Positions 37,760 through 64,000 of a stretch of 64,000 nt of DNA are shown here, in pieces (the first letter of the stretch is position 1; each line of letters opens with the position of its first letter). Location of the stretch: contig CM074196.1 of assembly GCA_037179385.1 (NCBI GenBank), positions 29,347,986-29,411,985 on the forward strand, given 5' to 3'. The DNA is from Holothuria scabra. Taxonomy: Eukaryota; Echinodermata; Holothuroidea; Aspidochirotida; Holothuriidae. The position numbers were made by a program, and so were the translations under genes. The notes under the pieces are model-generated. The model ran no database searches. It saw only the letters and a program-made list of their open reading frames with translations, and was not told where the DNA came from.

Positions 37760-40610
37760 AACCAAACAAAAAACATACAAATGTACCAATGACCATGTTA
37801 ACATCGCCTGATAGCAAAACATGTACATCAAAGGTAAACGAAGCAGCTTATAACTTCATCTGAGGAGAGAAAATGTTGTCACATGACTCTGGAGGGCTAA
37901 TCCTGAAACAGTACAGTCTACTAGAGTAACTACACTACTTCAAGTTGGGATGACTGTTTTTGCCGTCATATCATGGAGAAAGTGCACGCGAAACGGGTGT
38001 ATGCCATTTCACGAAATAGTCATACACTGAAAAAAAAAAACAACCATTATTGCAGAACTCCTTTCTACAAACATTACTTAATTAACCGAAGTTCATATTG
38101 TTATGCGTGAAATAGCATCAAATCTTGCCTGAGTCCAACTATGTACCTCTGTAGTAAATCATGTGCCATAAACATCAAACATCATAAATGATAAAAATAT
38201 AATGATATCAAATCGTCAAAATAGAAAATTGTAGCAGTTCTGTGAATAAGCAATATTACTAATTTGGCTTCTGCCTAAAGCGGGCCCCACATGCTGGACC
38301 CCACGTGTACAAACACGCACTTCGCTATTGTGATGTACCGTACCGTGTAGTTTTCTGAGGTTTCCCATCGTGGCCCCTCGAAATTTAAAGATAAACTACA
38401 GCGTTTTAACTGCAAGGAGGGCCTTAACTAAAAGCTTGAAGACCAAGTTGCCACAATACATGATCAGGAAGCTGCCACGTGCACTCTAGCTCCCTCACAT
38501 GATGCCATGTAGCGACGACTGAATGCAAATTGTGAGTTGAGGAGGGCAGTTAATTTTCACACGGATAGAAAGAAGAACTGGTCAGTGAATCGAAGTGACT
38601 GCCTAAACTCAAAATGATGCTTCGAGGCTTAATGACTAGTATGATTAAAGATGATTAAAGATAAGATGTAAGAGGGAAAAGGGGAGATTTTCGGGAAGCT
38701 TCAATGTATAGAAGGCGTAACATTTGATCATTAGTTCTGCTGCTGGAATTTTTAACTGGGAGTTGCAAAATGGTGTTTGATTTGAAACTTTGCTTCAGAA
38801 TGCTTCTGCCTTTCCCCCAACTGAATGATTTTGATGTGGGATCACGCCCCCACCATTAATTGCGCACGCTACTGTGATGGATGTTGGGACTACAAAATGC
38901 GTCACTGACTGCAATAAGTGGGACGTATTAGTGTGATTTTTGGAGGGAAACCATCCTTTCCTTTTGAGCAAATTAATGTTTTTTACACCTAAACTTGATA
39001 ACATTTGTTCAAATAAAATCCCGACATGTCGTTGCAGAGGGTTCTTTTTGTGAATCGACGTGGAAAGAGCCATACTTTACGCAGTCTTTTTAGATCCTAT
39101 GCAACTTTTAAAGACAAAGTTAAGTCTCATTTGATAGAAAATTACTTTGCTTAAATTTATGCCAAGTTGGATCCTTTTGCCAGTTCCTTCACTACGGCTG
39201 CATGTCTTTAATACATGTTTAGTGTTCTGCGGTTCTCTAATTCTTTTTCTTTCTTTTTTCTTGCTCTAAAGGTCGCTAGCTACGATAAACATATTACTGT
39301 TTTTCTCTATAGCGTCCTGTTTATAATTCTACATTTCACCATGCATCTTGTTTTATATGCATCCATGTAATATTGCGTTTATAAACGAAATACACAGAAC
39401 TGAACTGGTGTCAAACTCTGTGCAAAGTACTGCATATCCGAAGTGCCTGCCGAACTAGATCGATGGCACACACTGCTGCTGGCCAAAACAAACCCAGTCT
39501 TTTTACGAAGTTAACTGCCAAGTTTCAGAATCGATCGACCTTTCACTGTATTATATTCAAATAAGCATGTGACCAAGCAATAAACATAGTCCCGCACCAA
39601 ACCAAATAATGTAAAGCCGTAAACAATGCTCGCGTGTCCTCAGCCAGGGTAAGTGCTCAACAAAGCTCTTAAATCAATAATAAAATCCTTCTCAATCAGT
39701 GTCCTCAATCGTTTATCATGACAGAATATTGATTTAAACTTCCGGTATATGTACGGTTACTAGCTAGGTGGCATAAAAGTTGAACAAATGCGGACTGGTA
39801 CACTGACGAGAAATTGTGGTATATAACGTGAACAAATGATAGTTTGGGGTACGACCTTTCCGATGCGTGCTTTTACTAGTAAGCTAAATATCAACAATGG
39901 GCTGAAGATATCTCGATCAGGTCCTACATTTTTTAAATGAAAACGGTAACTAACTTAGTAACTTAGTTTAGTTGCTAGTTGGTTACCGTACCGGTAGTTA
40001 GCTAGTTGAATTTTTTGTTAGCTAGCTAGTTAGTTGGTTTCATGATTTTACTGCCTAGTTTCTAACCAATAGGAATAAGTCGAGCCGGCTAGCAAAGGCT
40101 TTTCCCAGCTGTGGCTCACCGACTTGTTTTCCCTTCTGGTCTCATACTCCATTACAATAGTGTTCTAGAGCGTCAAGTGAAAACCCTGCCCCAAAGAAGT
40201 AGTCCTTTTAACTCTGGTTTTTACCAAATTTTGTCAAAATAACCTGCCAGCTGGGTAATAAAAATCCATGAATATGAAAGAGAACTCGCCAGAGTGTGGA
40301 TGTTGAAAATTTGGGGTAAGATTGATGGTGATTTTGACTGTTAAAAAATTGTTGTCAAATGGAGATTTTCCGTTGTTGTGAAGAGGCTAGGGGTGGGTGT
40401 ACCTTACAAAAACTTACGGTCCTTCTAGCTCAAAATCCAAACGGTCATGGTATGAGAATTTTGTAGTGCCATGATGGGCAAACTTGTCAGCTATCAAGTG
40501 ATGGGTGTCTTGAAATAGCTGTTAACTTTGACAAGGCTGCAGCGGTCTCGAAAGGGAGCTAATTTAGTGTGTAAGTCAATGGGGAAATTATTGGGGGTGT
40601 GAGACCTTCT
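37760..40610. other. No gene recognised; tandem TTAGCTAGTTAG patch
   Basis: Around 39940-40045 the words GTAACTTAG, TTAGCTAG and TAGTTGG repeat in both orientations. CCGGAAGT (ETS-type) occurs on the minus strand at 39745-39738. Nothing else is supported. Confidence 0.4.
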
Positions 40611-40617
40611 CTGTTGC

Positions 40618-40752
40618 TGATGCTGAGTTCCAGACACGATGGCAGTACTGGGTTCCACTATTTTTTTAAAGTATTCGGTATGATGACCCGGCTAGGACTC
40701 CGTCCGAAAATCCATTCCTCTCGACTGCAAGTCTGATGCTCTAACCACGTGA
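40618..40752 (-). repeat. tRNA-derived SINE, minus orientation
   Basis: On the minus strand ACGTGGTTAGAGCATCAGAC resembles a tRNA D-arm with A box, and GGACGGAGTCCTAGCC a degraded B-box arm. It is followed by the body shared with 18425-18555 (TACTTTAAA, TGGAACC, CTGCCA). Confidence 0.65.
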
Positions 40753-40973
40753 CGATGATGCAGATGATGGTCTGCAATGTCGATCTGTCAATTGTGTCCG
40801 CAGGAAAAAAATCAAGGAGGAAAAAAGCTTTGGATCCGAACATTCAAGGGGAAAATTCTTTACACAGGGAAAAGAGCTTATCATCCGTCAGGATTAACTT
40901 GATGGCGCATCCATGCACTTATGTTGCATTTAATCATTTTATATTTTGAAATCTTACGTTCTGGCAATTCAGT

Positions 40974-41160
40974 TTACCTGTTTGTACACAACACAACACA
41001 TTTCTCCAACTTTTGCAATGAATTACGTTGAACCTTTGAATAATTAAAGAGAGTATCAGAAACTTGTTGAAATTTGAAAACCTGAACCATATCTCCCAGG
41101 AAAGTTTTCAACTCCAACGTGGCGAGATCCTGGTTAGATTGATAAAACAGACGCCTCACG
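40974..41160 (-). pseudogene. Non-LTR retrotransposon 3' relic
   Basis: The frame contains LATLELKTFLGDMVQVFKF, matching the LTTLELRRIRGDMLQVYKFL segment of the relic at 46364. This is the C-terminal region after the thumb in CR1/jockey-like reverse transcriptases. Only this fragment remains. Confidence 0.55.
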
Positions 41161-41169
41161 CATCACTTA

Positions 41170-42825
41170 AGGATATCTAAAAAAAATGTTGTTTCCAGGG
41201 CTGGCGCCAGGATTTGCCCGACAGGGGAACAAGCTTCCCAACAGCTGAACAGGGAAAGAGCATTTCAAAGCCCCGACAAAAACGACGAGTTAGTCTCGAG
41301 TCCCGGTGGGAGGTGACTGCGGCACTCGGAATTTGAAGCGAAACGTTTGGCTTTCTCTTCAACAAATACTTCAAAATCTGGAGTTTATTTTGGAGAAAAT
41401 TTAAAATTTTTAGAACTTTTTACTTTGTAAGGACCATTAAAAATTCGGCTTGTCTATTGACGAATGTGTCCTTCATATGGGCAAAATCAAAACGATATCT
41501 AAGCTATCTAAGGGCACAAAGGAAATATTTGAAGAACTGAGAACCGCCAGAAACAGAAAATGGCATTTCCCATGCTTGTAGCTTCTAGAAACAAAGCAGT
41601 CGTTATTTTGCTTTCTTTCGCACTAAAAATTCACCTTATAGTACTGCCTAGAACGAAGAAAAATTTGCAAACATGCAATTTTCTTCTAATTAATTTCCTT
41701 CTAATTAATCGGTTCGACCAAAACACTATCTAAGAGGAGCGCCACCATCAGTTGGAGCGGAGCGTACAGAATTTTTATAAAAAAAATCTAACCCCTCAAA
41801 CTGTCTGAAATAGCATTCCCAGTCCTTTAACTAGAAATGAAGCAGTCGATATTTTGAACTTTCTTTTGAAATGAAATTTTCACTTTAGTTATGTATAGGA
41901 ACAACTTTATTTTCATTCTCAACATACATATGGCATACGAAACAGCAAATTATAGGATAAAAACAATAATATAGGCCTAAACAAGTATTTACAATTGAAC
42001 GATTTATCTTACATCACTCTTTCATTAATATCATGACTCATACATTAACATTACACATTTCAATTAATTGAAGGCAAGGGAAAACTGTTTCAATATATGA
42101 ACAGGTTTTAATCACAAGGTTCCTATGATTTTTCAAAGGAAATCTTTGAAATCTTAGACTATAGTATATGACATATCGTTATGCTTAAATCGTTATCTCC
42201 TTTTTATCTTAACTTTCCGTAAATCATTTATTCCTTTCGAAGTCTACTACATATACAGATATAAATAAATATTGACAAAGTCGACGAAAACCACATCCAA
42301 AAAAAAAAATTCTAGGGTGTAATATAAAACAAAGGTTAAACTTCAACAACATAGGAAAGCCTGAAAGACAACTTATCCCCCACTAAGATACACAAAAGAA
42401 GGGCTATAGTGATCCAAACTTTATATTAAATGAAGCATGTGTAAAACGTTTTCTGTCTGCTCCAATACGTTGTTTAAGTTTAACGTTCTCAATAATTAGA
42501 GATTTCATTTCCCTCCTAGAGTGCAAACAGGATTGAAAGACATGAACACATCTTCATTTCCATATTATGAATTTTGCAGTACACAAAAAGTGACAAATTT
42601 TCACTTTAATACAAAAAAAAAAACTTGTTAAGTGTTCAGAAATTTACCAGATAAAGGGAACCGCCACAATAAGATGCAATGGTCTCGTGTCTTTTCGGGG
42701 GAAAACTATGCAACGCAATTGAAAGCATACTAGTGTTTTTGACTCTATTAATAATCTTCGTTGTATTCAATTGCAAGGTCCACTAAAGAGATGAAATTTT
42801 TCTACGTGACTTCCCACACTCCAGA
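41170..42825. other. Repeat relics, no gene recognised
   Basis: Contains the ACTATCTAAGAGGAGCGCC core at 41724-41775, shared with the elements at 35.07 and 43.50 kb. The rest is AT-rich, without motifs. Confidence 0.45.
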
Positions 42826-42829
42826 CTAA

Positions 42830-43350
42830 AAGTAATGGGGCGCGCGCCGAAAAATTTAACGTTTAAGACTTCTCAGTAATGAAACTGAATGAAAATTGGA
42901 GAAAGGATGGACCACTTTTAACCTTAGCTGAATTAATAACGGTGGCCCCTAAAGACATTCTTACTGAAGCACAAACATATTCTGGTTTCATTTATAGTCT
43001 TTTTTAGGTGGCTTTCACAGAGCCGTTACCTGTAAAGGGGCGCGCGGAGCTCGCCGAAAAAAAAAAATTTCCACTTCATCTAAGTAGTGAAATTGAAATA
43101 AAATTAGACAAAGAGTGGTCCCTTTTCACTACAGCTGAATAGGGTGACCCCTGAGGATATTTGTACTTAGCAAAAACGTACCGTTGGTTTCCTTTAGAGT
43201 CCTTTTCATGAGATTATTTATAGAGTCCTTATCTGTGATGGGACGCGCAGAACACGCAGAAAAAATGGACTTTTGAGACATCTCAATAGAGATATCAATG
43301 GAAATTAGAGAAAGGGTGGGCCCCTTTTCACTTCAGCCGAAAGAGAGTGG
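42830..43350. repeat. Diverged tandem repeat, about 200-bp unit, 2.5-3 copies
   Basis: The GGGGCGCGCG-type words at 42837, 43037 and 43240 start successive units that each contain GAAA..CTTCTCA/CATCT, ATTAGA.AAAG.GTGG.CC and CTTCAGC/TTAGCTGAA segments. The period is close to 200 bp. Confidence 0.65.
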
Positions 43351-43424
43351 AGCTCCAGATGAGGGCCAAATAAGATCATCGTCCTTTTCAGAAAGCTTGG
43401 GACACTTGGTCAGAGAAAGGGACC

Positions 43425-45235
43425 CAGGGGCGTAGCCAGGATTTTCTTGTGGGGGGGGGGGGCAAAGTCGAATCATCGTCCCCAATCTTGACCGACAGGA
43501 CTATCTTAGCGGAGCACCACCATCAGTTGGCGCGGAGCGTACAAGAAATTTTTGGTTTTAGAAACCCTTCAGATGGCCGGAAACGGCACTTCCCGAGTGT
43601 TCTAAGCAAGAATATGTTCAGTCAGACTTCGAAATTCTCCCCGCTTCTTAATTGGAGCACTTGACAAATATTAAGGGTCTGAACTTACCTTTATCCCCCA
43701 CTTTTTCATTTTTTCATCGCCGCCACTGGGGTGCGGCATTTTCTTGAGGGAGCGAAGCGCCCAAGTGAAGAGCCGAGCGAAGGAACGGGGAGCGGGCATG
43801 GTTTTCCCCCTCCTTCCCCAAGGAGATTTGCAATTTTACATCAAAATTGAGCGATCTGGTGAACACCTAAGCTGGAATTTTTTGACATTTTCAATCTTGT
43901 ACCAATGTTTTCCTTATTCCCTCGAGAGTAAGCGTGTGACTGTAAGAGGGTTACTATACGAGTCAATGGGGCCCCAGGGAATTGTGTTAAGGTCTGGGTG
44001 GGAGTAAGTGCGCACTATAAAAAGAATTTGTACTTATTTAAAGCTTATATAGGTCAATTGTCCCGGCATTTGGGCCCTATCGGGCACAACTTATATCGTA
44101 CTTCCTTCTTCGAGTCGGTACCGCACGACTGACACAAGAGATTATTAACTAAGTTTAGCGAAATGAGATGAAATTTCCGACATGTACATTAATCCATTTA
44201 TTCTACTTATTAGTTTACTTGAAAAGATGGGAAGGGTTTAAACTTTATTAGCACTAGGTAACGGAACTGAGGAAGAGTGTTGAAAGCGTACCGAACATTT
44301 TGGGTTTTATCGCAGAAATAACTCTTTTGAAAGCCAAAATAACTAAACCGACTATGGGAAGGCGACAGATTATTCCCGACAGAGGGGCGGGCCATGCCAG
44401 CGACCAGAACAGCCGACAGCCCCTATGTCGAGGGGGTGGTGAGAAGGGGATAGGAAGGAGCCAAACTATCCCACGTCATTGCAGCCTGGAGCACATTTTG
44501 CAACATATCACTTAATATTTTAAAAGCCGAGTTGCGCACTGATAGTGTTCTTTTGGGTCTGAATCGTGAAATTGCAAAGGGCGCGAAAATTTTTGGTAGT
44601 CTTACAAAAATAACATAGCCTATGTAATCATTAAGAACAAAAAGAAAAAAATACAAACTATAGTTGTTGTAGACCGTATCGGGGAATACCCGATAAAATA
44701 GCCAAACTATGCTCGGTGAGTCGCTCACCAACTGACCTATCGCAGACACACACAAGAGAACAGCAACTAGGCTTTGTGATAAGGGATGAAATTTACGACC
44801 TCTACAAAACCTGTGTACTCTGCCTACCCGTTACTTGGTAAATTGGCAGGACTTACAATCTATAGATATGTGGAATGGAAGTATTGAAAAAAACTGGAGG
44901 GAATCTACACCGCGGGTAGCGCGCCGAAAATTTGGGGTCCTTATTAGGGAAATTGTCCCTTGAGAGCAAAAAAAACAGGTAAACCATCGAGGAGACTATT
45001 CGCCGTCGGGGACTGCATACTTTATCGTAACGACTTAGAGCCCCCCCCCCTCGAAAAACTGTAAAAAAAATTGTCCCCGATTCCCTCCCTCCTCTTGCCG
45101 TTTATCTTTTTTTTTTTTTATTTATTTATTTATATTTTTGGCTCTCCTTCATTTTTTCAACATCGCCCATCGCGTCCCCCAAATTTCTGTGAGGGGCACT
45201 CTGCCCCCTTGCCCGACCGCTGGCTACGCTACTAA
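43425..45235. mobile_element. DNA-type element with GGCGTAGCC ends (about 1.8 kb)
   Basis: GGGGCGTAGCCAGGATTTTC plus a G-run at the left faces GGCTACGCTACT at the right, preceded by a C-rich stretch. The ACTATCTTAGCGGAGC core lies at 43500-43550, as in the 34.96-kb element. No transposase frame is recognised, so this may be non-autonomous. Confidence 0.5.
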
Positions 45236-45239
45236 GGGG

Positions 45240-46330
45240 ACCAGAAGACGACCGCCTCCCTGCCTCCCCCTTTCACTAGTTACGGTAGACCTTCAGCTGT
45301 GTACGACCCGGGCACTGCTGATGAGTTTCAGTGACAATGGAAGAGGTGTTCTACAAGAAGTAACCCCGAACCCTGACATATTTAAAACGGGTGCACGCGA
45401 AGCGTGTCGAAAAAAAAACACCGCTGACACATTTATTGGAAGAATATTGTTTTTATTTAGTTTTCAATGCAGTATATGACCTGTTTAAACATTATACAAC
45501 TTGATTAAGTATCACTCGCGCAGCTCTGTCAGTTCCAGTTTGTATTTTTGTAGCAAAAGCAACCAGACTAAGACGTAAAAAACTAAGTTCTTGAAAAAAG
45601 TGGGGGGGGGGGGACAAGTGCCCCACTTGCCCGCCCCCCCCCCGAAATCCTCGGCCTATGTTCATGATCATCCATCCAGTAACTTCAGTCCTTTACGTTT
45701 TTCATTTCAGGCCTCCCCGAAAAAATTGCCGTTCTTCCCCCTGGAGGAGACAGGACAACGTGCAAGAAATGAGGTACAACAGGGCTAAGAAAAAAAAGTG
45801 ATTCAAGAAAATCGATTCCGATACGTAGTGTTAAAATAGCGTTACAAAAGAAAAGAATGTGTTCACGATCACCCATCCAGTAACATCAGTCCCAGTGGGT
45901 TTATCTAAGTTTAAGCAAAAAAAAAATAATTTTCATATGTGAAAGAGGAACCAAATCTACACAGTGTGGTGAAAGGTCTATTCAAATCAGAACCATAATT
46001 CTCGAGATATCAGTAAATGAAGTCAGCAAATTTGTGTTCCAAAGTGAGTTTGAAGGCAGCAGAACTTTTATCACTTCCTCACATTGACAAGGAATGTTTT
46101 GTTTTACTTTGTTTAATCACACTGTTGTGTTGACCTTGAAGTAAATAGGAATATGACCTTCCTGCGGGGGATGCAAAGTTTTTAAAGTTCTCTTGCCACT
46201 TATGCAATCACATTTTAATAATATGGGATTATTGATGAGAAAATCGACTCTAAATTTCAAAGAAAAACAAAAGACTGCGCGCTAATGTGGGGATATGATG
46301 TCATATGTAACACAACATTACATAACATAA
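45240..46330. other. No gene recognised
   Basis: G- and C-runs at 45602-45612 and 45635-45644. The short frames have no known motif. Confidence 0.45.
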
Positions 46331-46363
46331 CAGGTTAAAGGGCAAAGGGGGACTGTAAAGGCC

Positions 46364-46880
46364 CTATAAGATGCCCTGTAACCCCACCCCCCCCCAAAAA
46401 AAAAACAAAACAAAAGCAAACCACCAACACCTAACGAGCCCAGAAGGATTAGATTCTACCCGGCCACAGTCATGAAAAAACTTGTCAATATTTACCTTAA
46501 AACGGTGCACTGATGTGGAGTTAACAACCCACTCAGGCAGGCTATTCCACTCTCTAACAACCCTATGAGAGATACTGAACTTCCTAATGTCAAGTCTAGC
46601 AAAAGACTTTTTAAGCTTTTTACAATGGCCTCTAACCCGAGGATTACTTTGGACCTTTAAATAACTGCATGCTAACAAAGGATTCCCTTCAGATAGAAAT
46701 TTGTATACCTGGAGCATGTCTCCCCTAATCCTTCTCAGCTCCAAAGTGGTAAGCCCAAGCAGCTTAAGCCTTTGGGGATAAGGTAGATTTTAAACCTCAG
46801 GTATGAGTCGGGCAGCTCTCTTCTGAACTTGCTCTAAAAGCAATTTGTCCTTTTCAAAGAAGGAACTCCAGGCCTGTGCT
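46364..46880 (-). pseudogene. Non-LTR retrotransposon RT C-terminal relic
   Basis: Minus strand, in order: WSSFFEKDK, LLLEQVQKRAARLIPEV, stop, LPYPQRLKLLGLTTLELRRI, RGDMLQVYKFL, FSISHRVVREWNSLPEWVV, and FKVNIDKFF. This is the typical tail after the RT thumb in CR1/jockey-type elements. One in-frame stop is visible and the RT core is absent, so it is a 5'-truncated insertion. Confidence 0.8.
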
Positions 46881-46884
46881 TGCT

Positions 46885-47600
46885 TCAAGTTCACTTTTTG
46901 ATGAATATGTGAAAATGTTACGTGCTCATATCTGTGAACCACACATCGGATTTCAATGCAAATTTCACCAAAATGCTAAGAATAAGTACCGCTTTAACAT
47001 ACCAAACCCTGTGATGACCTGAAACCACACTTTTAAGTCTTCCCGAAGAAAACGCGTTGCTTTCAATACTGGGCCCCATGACCCCTCTTCCCCTTCCTCC
47101 TCCACCCCCCCCCCCCCCCACACACACACAATCACTTAGCTGGCGCCACCCTTGGTTGGTTTCTTCAGTTAATTTCCCACGGTGTTTATTTTCCAGGTGA
47201 CAAATCTCCCTTCCCTTTCCCCTACATCTGGGAGCCAATTGTCTCAAAGACTCAAAGGGGATGGTTTATTTTTTCGGGTAAATTGTATAGGCCTATCTCT
47301 TCTTGAAGTTGAAGTCTTCATCATCGCTAAAAATATATATATAAGCCTGCGCCGTGGCCCTTTGGAGCTGACTGATAAGTGAACGTCTGTACTGTGCAGA
47401 GATCTAACGAATATCTTTCATTCTGCGCGTTGTGCATGAAGGTGCACCTGTGACGTAGAAGTAGTACAAAGATATACAATACGTTCAAATTGAAGGCGGG
47501 GCATACCGTATACAGCATTGTTTGTTATTATATCTCGAGACAGAGCTAGAGCGAGTACGGTGCACTAGCAATGTACTAATGAAGGTCGTATATACGCCGC
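46885..47600. other. Upstream region of gene 2
   Basis: Includes a C-run (47106-47119), TATATATATAA (47332-47342) and TGACGTA (47452). These words would suit a promoter for the gene whose first coding exon is at 47730, but no start site can be fixed. Confidence 0.3.
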
Positions 47601-47729
47601 ACAGTATATATTCTTCGAGTCATTTGCGGTGAAACCACAGCTGCATGCAGTACGAAAGAATAGGGCATCTCAAACGGGTTGATTTTATCTGGAGCTGCAA
47701 CATAATTTTTCTGAAATGAGTACAACAAG

Positions 47730-62059
<14,330 letters not shown>

Positions 62060-62094
62060 GTAAGTACATCACTGGACCTCCCCATTATGTGTTT

Positions 62095-62240
62095 GGTCTT
62101 TATATTGTGAATTATATAGGGCTTGTGTGAGACCTGGGTTCCACTCCATGATCAAGTCGCATCAAAGTCTTTTAAATTGGTACTCATCACTGTTGTGTAT
62201 GATAATGTGCATAGGCAGCAAAGCAGGAAAACAGTACAGT
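62095..62240 (+). repeat. Possible tRNA-derived SINE fragment
   Basis: GACCTGGGTTCCACTCC resembles a tRNA B box. The downstream part differs from the other SINE copies here. Confidence 0.3.
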
Positions 62241-62428
62241 GCCCCGCAACTGGAAAAAAGCATGGGCACTGCAATTGTACAGTAGATTAAACTGGAAAGT
62301 TTAAGTTGAGGCATGAAAGCTTATCTAGCAAACTTACGTACCGTGCTATTCCCCACATGTACCCCACTCACTCCAATCCAGTGCTATGATGTCAAAATAT
62401 TTAATTTCTAAAACATCCTCATGAATCT

Positions 62429-62734
62429 TTAAAGGGCCAAGCCTCTCACCCCCAAACTACAATTTTGGTACAGGGGTACCAAAATTCTCAATTGGCTCAG
62501 CTCTTTTATTAACAGCTAATTCAAACAATGCAGAGTACCAAAGCTTATATTACACAGCATGAACGGTACCGAGAGCATTTTTATTATGTAAATTGAGTTT
62601 TTCTATACTCACCTTGAAGCAATGAACTGAGATTGTATCTGGATAAGGATGAATTTCAAACAGTTGTGGGAGGGGCATAAGTAAGAAGGTTAGGAGAATT
62701 AGTACTGTTTGGGGTGAGAGAACTAGGCATTTAA
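62429..62734. mobile_element. MITE family TTAA-1, copy 4 (reverse orientation)
   Basis: TTAAAGGGCCAAGCCTCTCA at the left, GGTGAGAGAACTAGGCATTTAA at the right. About 306 bp, inverted relative to the copy at 54726. Confidence 0.8.
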
Positions 62735-62739
62735 GTAAA

Positions 62740-64000
62740 CTTTGAGAAACTTTGTAAAAACTTCAAAATCATTTTGGATATGTTTAAAAAGCAATTCAGG
62801 ATTTGGTATTATAATTTATAAACTTTGAGAATCTTGCAATGTGTTCCATGCATATCCCATCACAGGGAACATAACACTCAGTGTGAAAGGAAAAGGTTTA
62901 ATTTGTAATTTTTGTATTCAGTTCAATATTTATAACTGAAATTAATATAAGGTACCAAATTTACAATGGAGACTTACAGTACAATCACATAAGCTGAACT
63001 TAACAAAGTCTATTGCCCAGTATTAATTGCCCTACAGCTTTTGTTTGCATTTAGGGTGCAAAATGTAAAGAAAAAATCTTTACCCTAGCAGCAGGACATA
63101 GCAATTCCCACAGGCTTGTATGTGTACAGTAAGTAGAATCTATAAGCAGTTGCTATTTAGCTTTCATTTTCAATAAGGGGATTAGTCTGAAAAAGCTCTG
63201 AGTAATCTTCCATAATGCTAATTTTCACATATGTGGTATTCGTGATGTAGTAAAAAAGGGGAAACTGAGTAAAAAAGGGGAAACTGAGGTCTGGAAACCC
63301 TCTTGGACCTGCAGATGACATCTTATGTACCTTTTACTTTGTTTCAAAGATGTGCACTTTTGAACCGGAAAAATATTGTAATAGTTTGCTCTGGACAGAG
63401 GTTTGGAATTTGTGATTTTTATGAAAAACTTTACACATATTTTATGGTTTGTAACTTAAGTTGCAGACTCTTGAGTAAACTGACCTCAGTGCAGTTATTG
63501 CTCAAACTCAGTAGCTGAAGTGTTGACTTACTGTACACCTACAAGCTAAGTGGTACAGTAACTTCGTGGTTCAAAAAAGGCTGTGCTTCAAGGTCCTTGT
63601 TAGAACAACGAAGTGTAATATCATGCAGAAAGTGTTAACTTCCATCAGAGAAGTTATGGGGGTTGAAGATATATCAGCTTTATTACTTCCTTTATTCTGT
63701 TGAGTTGGTTAATCTATAGATACAGGTCATTGTTTATATCTGTGGAACATGTGACAAGTGGCATCTCCATTGCATTGTTCCCTCTAAGGTTGTTGGGTCT
63801 GGAAAGCTTCCTCATATCACATGTAATAAACACTTGATTCATTGAATCAAGCAATAGTGAGGTAGGTCATAGTAAGTTCTGATGCTTCTAGAAGGATGTA
63901 CCGGGAGGGACAGGGCTAATATCTATACTGAGATTATATGGTATAAACAGTGAGAACTCATACACTACTGTATATATTAGGATTCAATTGGTCTTGGTGG
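62740..64000. other. Gene 2 intron 3 (open to the right), nothing recognised
   Basis: A short direct duplication of GTAAAAAAGGGGAAACTGAG occurs at about 63249-63288. No further exon is recognised before the window ends. Confidence 0.45.

Noticed and set aside
46918..47247. Minus-strand frame with a Gly-rich run
   Set aside because: The glycine run is a C-homopolymer read in reverse; no conserved domain.

Overview
The window is AT-rich animal (metazoan) nuclear DNA: introns with GT..AG borders, non-LTR retrotransposons, tRNA-derived SINEs, several families of short inverted-repeat elements and long microsatellites. There are no operons, Shine-Dalgarno sites or prokaryotic genes. The repeat types and the secernin gene suit a marine invertebrate. 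An echinoderm-like deuterostome is my best guess, but the sequence alone does not settle the phylum and a mollusc is not excluded.

Two genes are supported by splice structure. (1) A complete secernin gene (peptidase family C69) on the minus strand, five coding exons between 13828 and 3052, joining in phase to 423 residues. It carries Ala where vertebrate secernins have the N-terminal nucleophile Cys. (2) The 5' part of an unrecognised, highly charged, coiled-coil-like protein on the plus strand, with exons at 47730-47787, 59320-59614 and 62018-62059 in matching phase, running off the right edge. Between them (about 14-47.6 kb) lies a repeat-rich stretch: a decayed jockey/CR1-like retrotransposon (29.4-32.1 kb), retrotransposon 3' relics, elements with GGCGTAGCC ends and poly-G tracts, hairpins, and a few unassigned ORFs.

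The most striking structure is a mobile-element family whose members carry tandem arrays of a 145-bp unit. The largest (49206-54032) has a 5' hairpin, a (TG)n tract, 30 counted units, an 11-bp subterminal inverted repeat and a 3' hairpin five bases from its end, and sits in a T-run. This architecture matches non-autonomous Helentron (rolling-circle) elements. Each unit contains five evenly spaced nuclear-receptor half-sites (AGGTCA/GGGTCA) forming DR1-DR4-DR4-DR2, so the element is a dispersible block of roughly 150 potential receptor half-sites in the first intron of gene 2. A six-unit copy lies in the first coding intron of secernin and a diverged copy lies just upstream of it. The 30-unit copy is inserted in another repeat whose unoccupied copy is at 57658-58044, giving a natural filled/empty site pair.

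Layout: 1-3 kb unassigned; 3-14 kb secernin with intronic repeats; 14.3-16.8 kb diverged satellite element; 17-29 kb repeat-rich unassigned DNA with hairpins; 29.4-32.1 kb retrotransposon; 33-46.9 kb short inverted-repeat elements, SINE and retrotransposon relics; 47.6-64 kb gene 2 with very large introns holding the satellite element, a (TA)n tract and further short elements.
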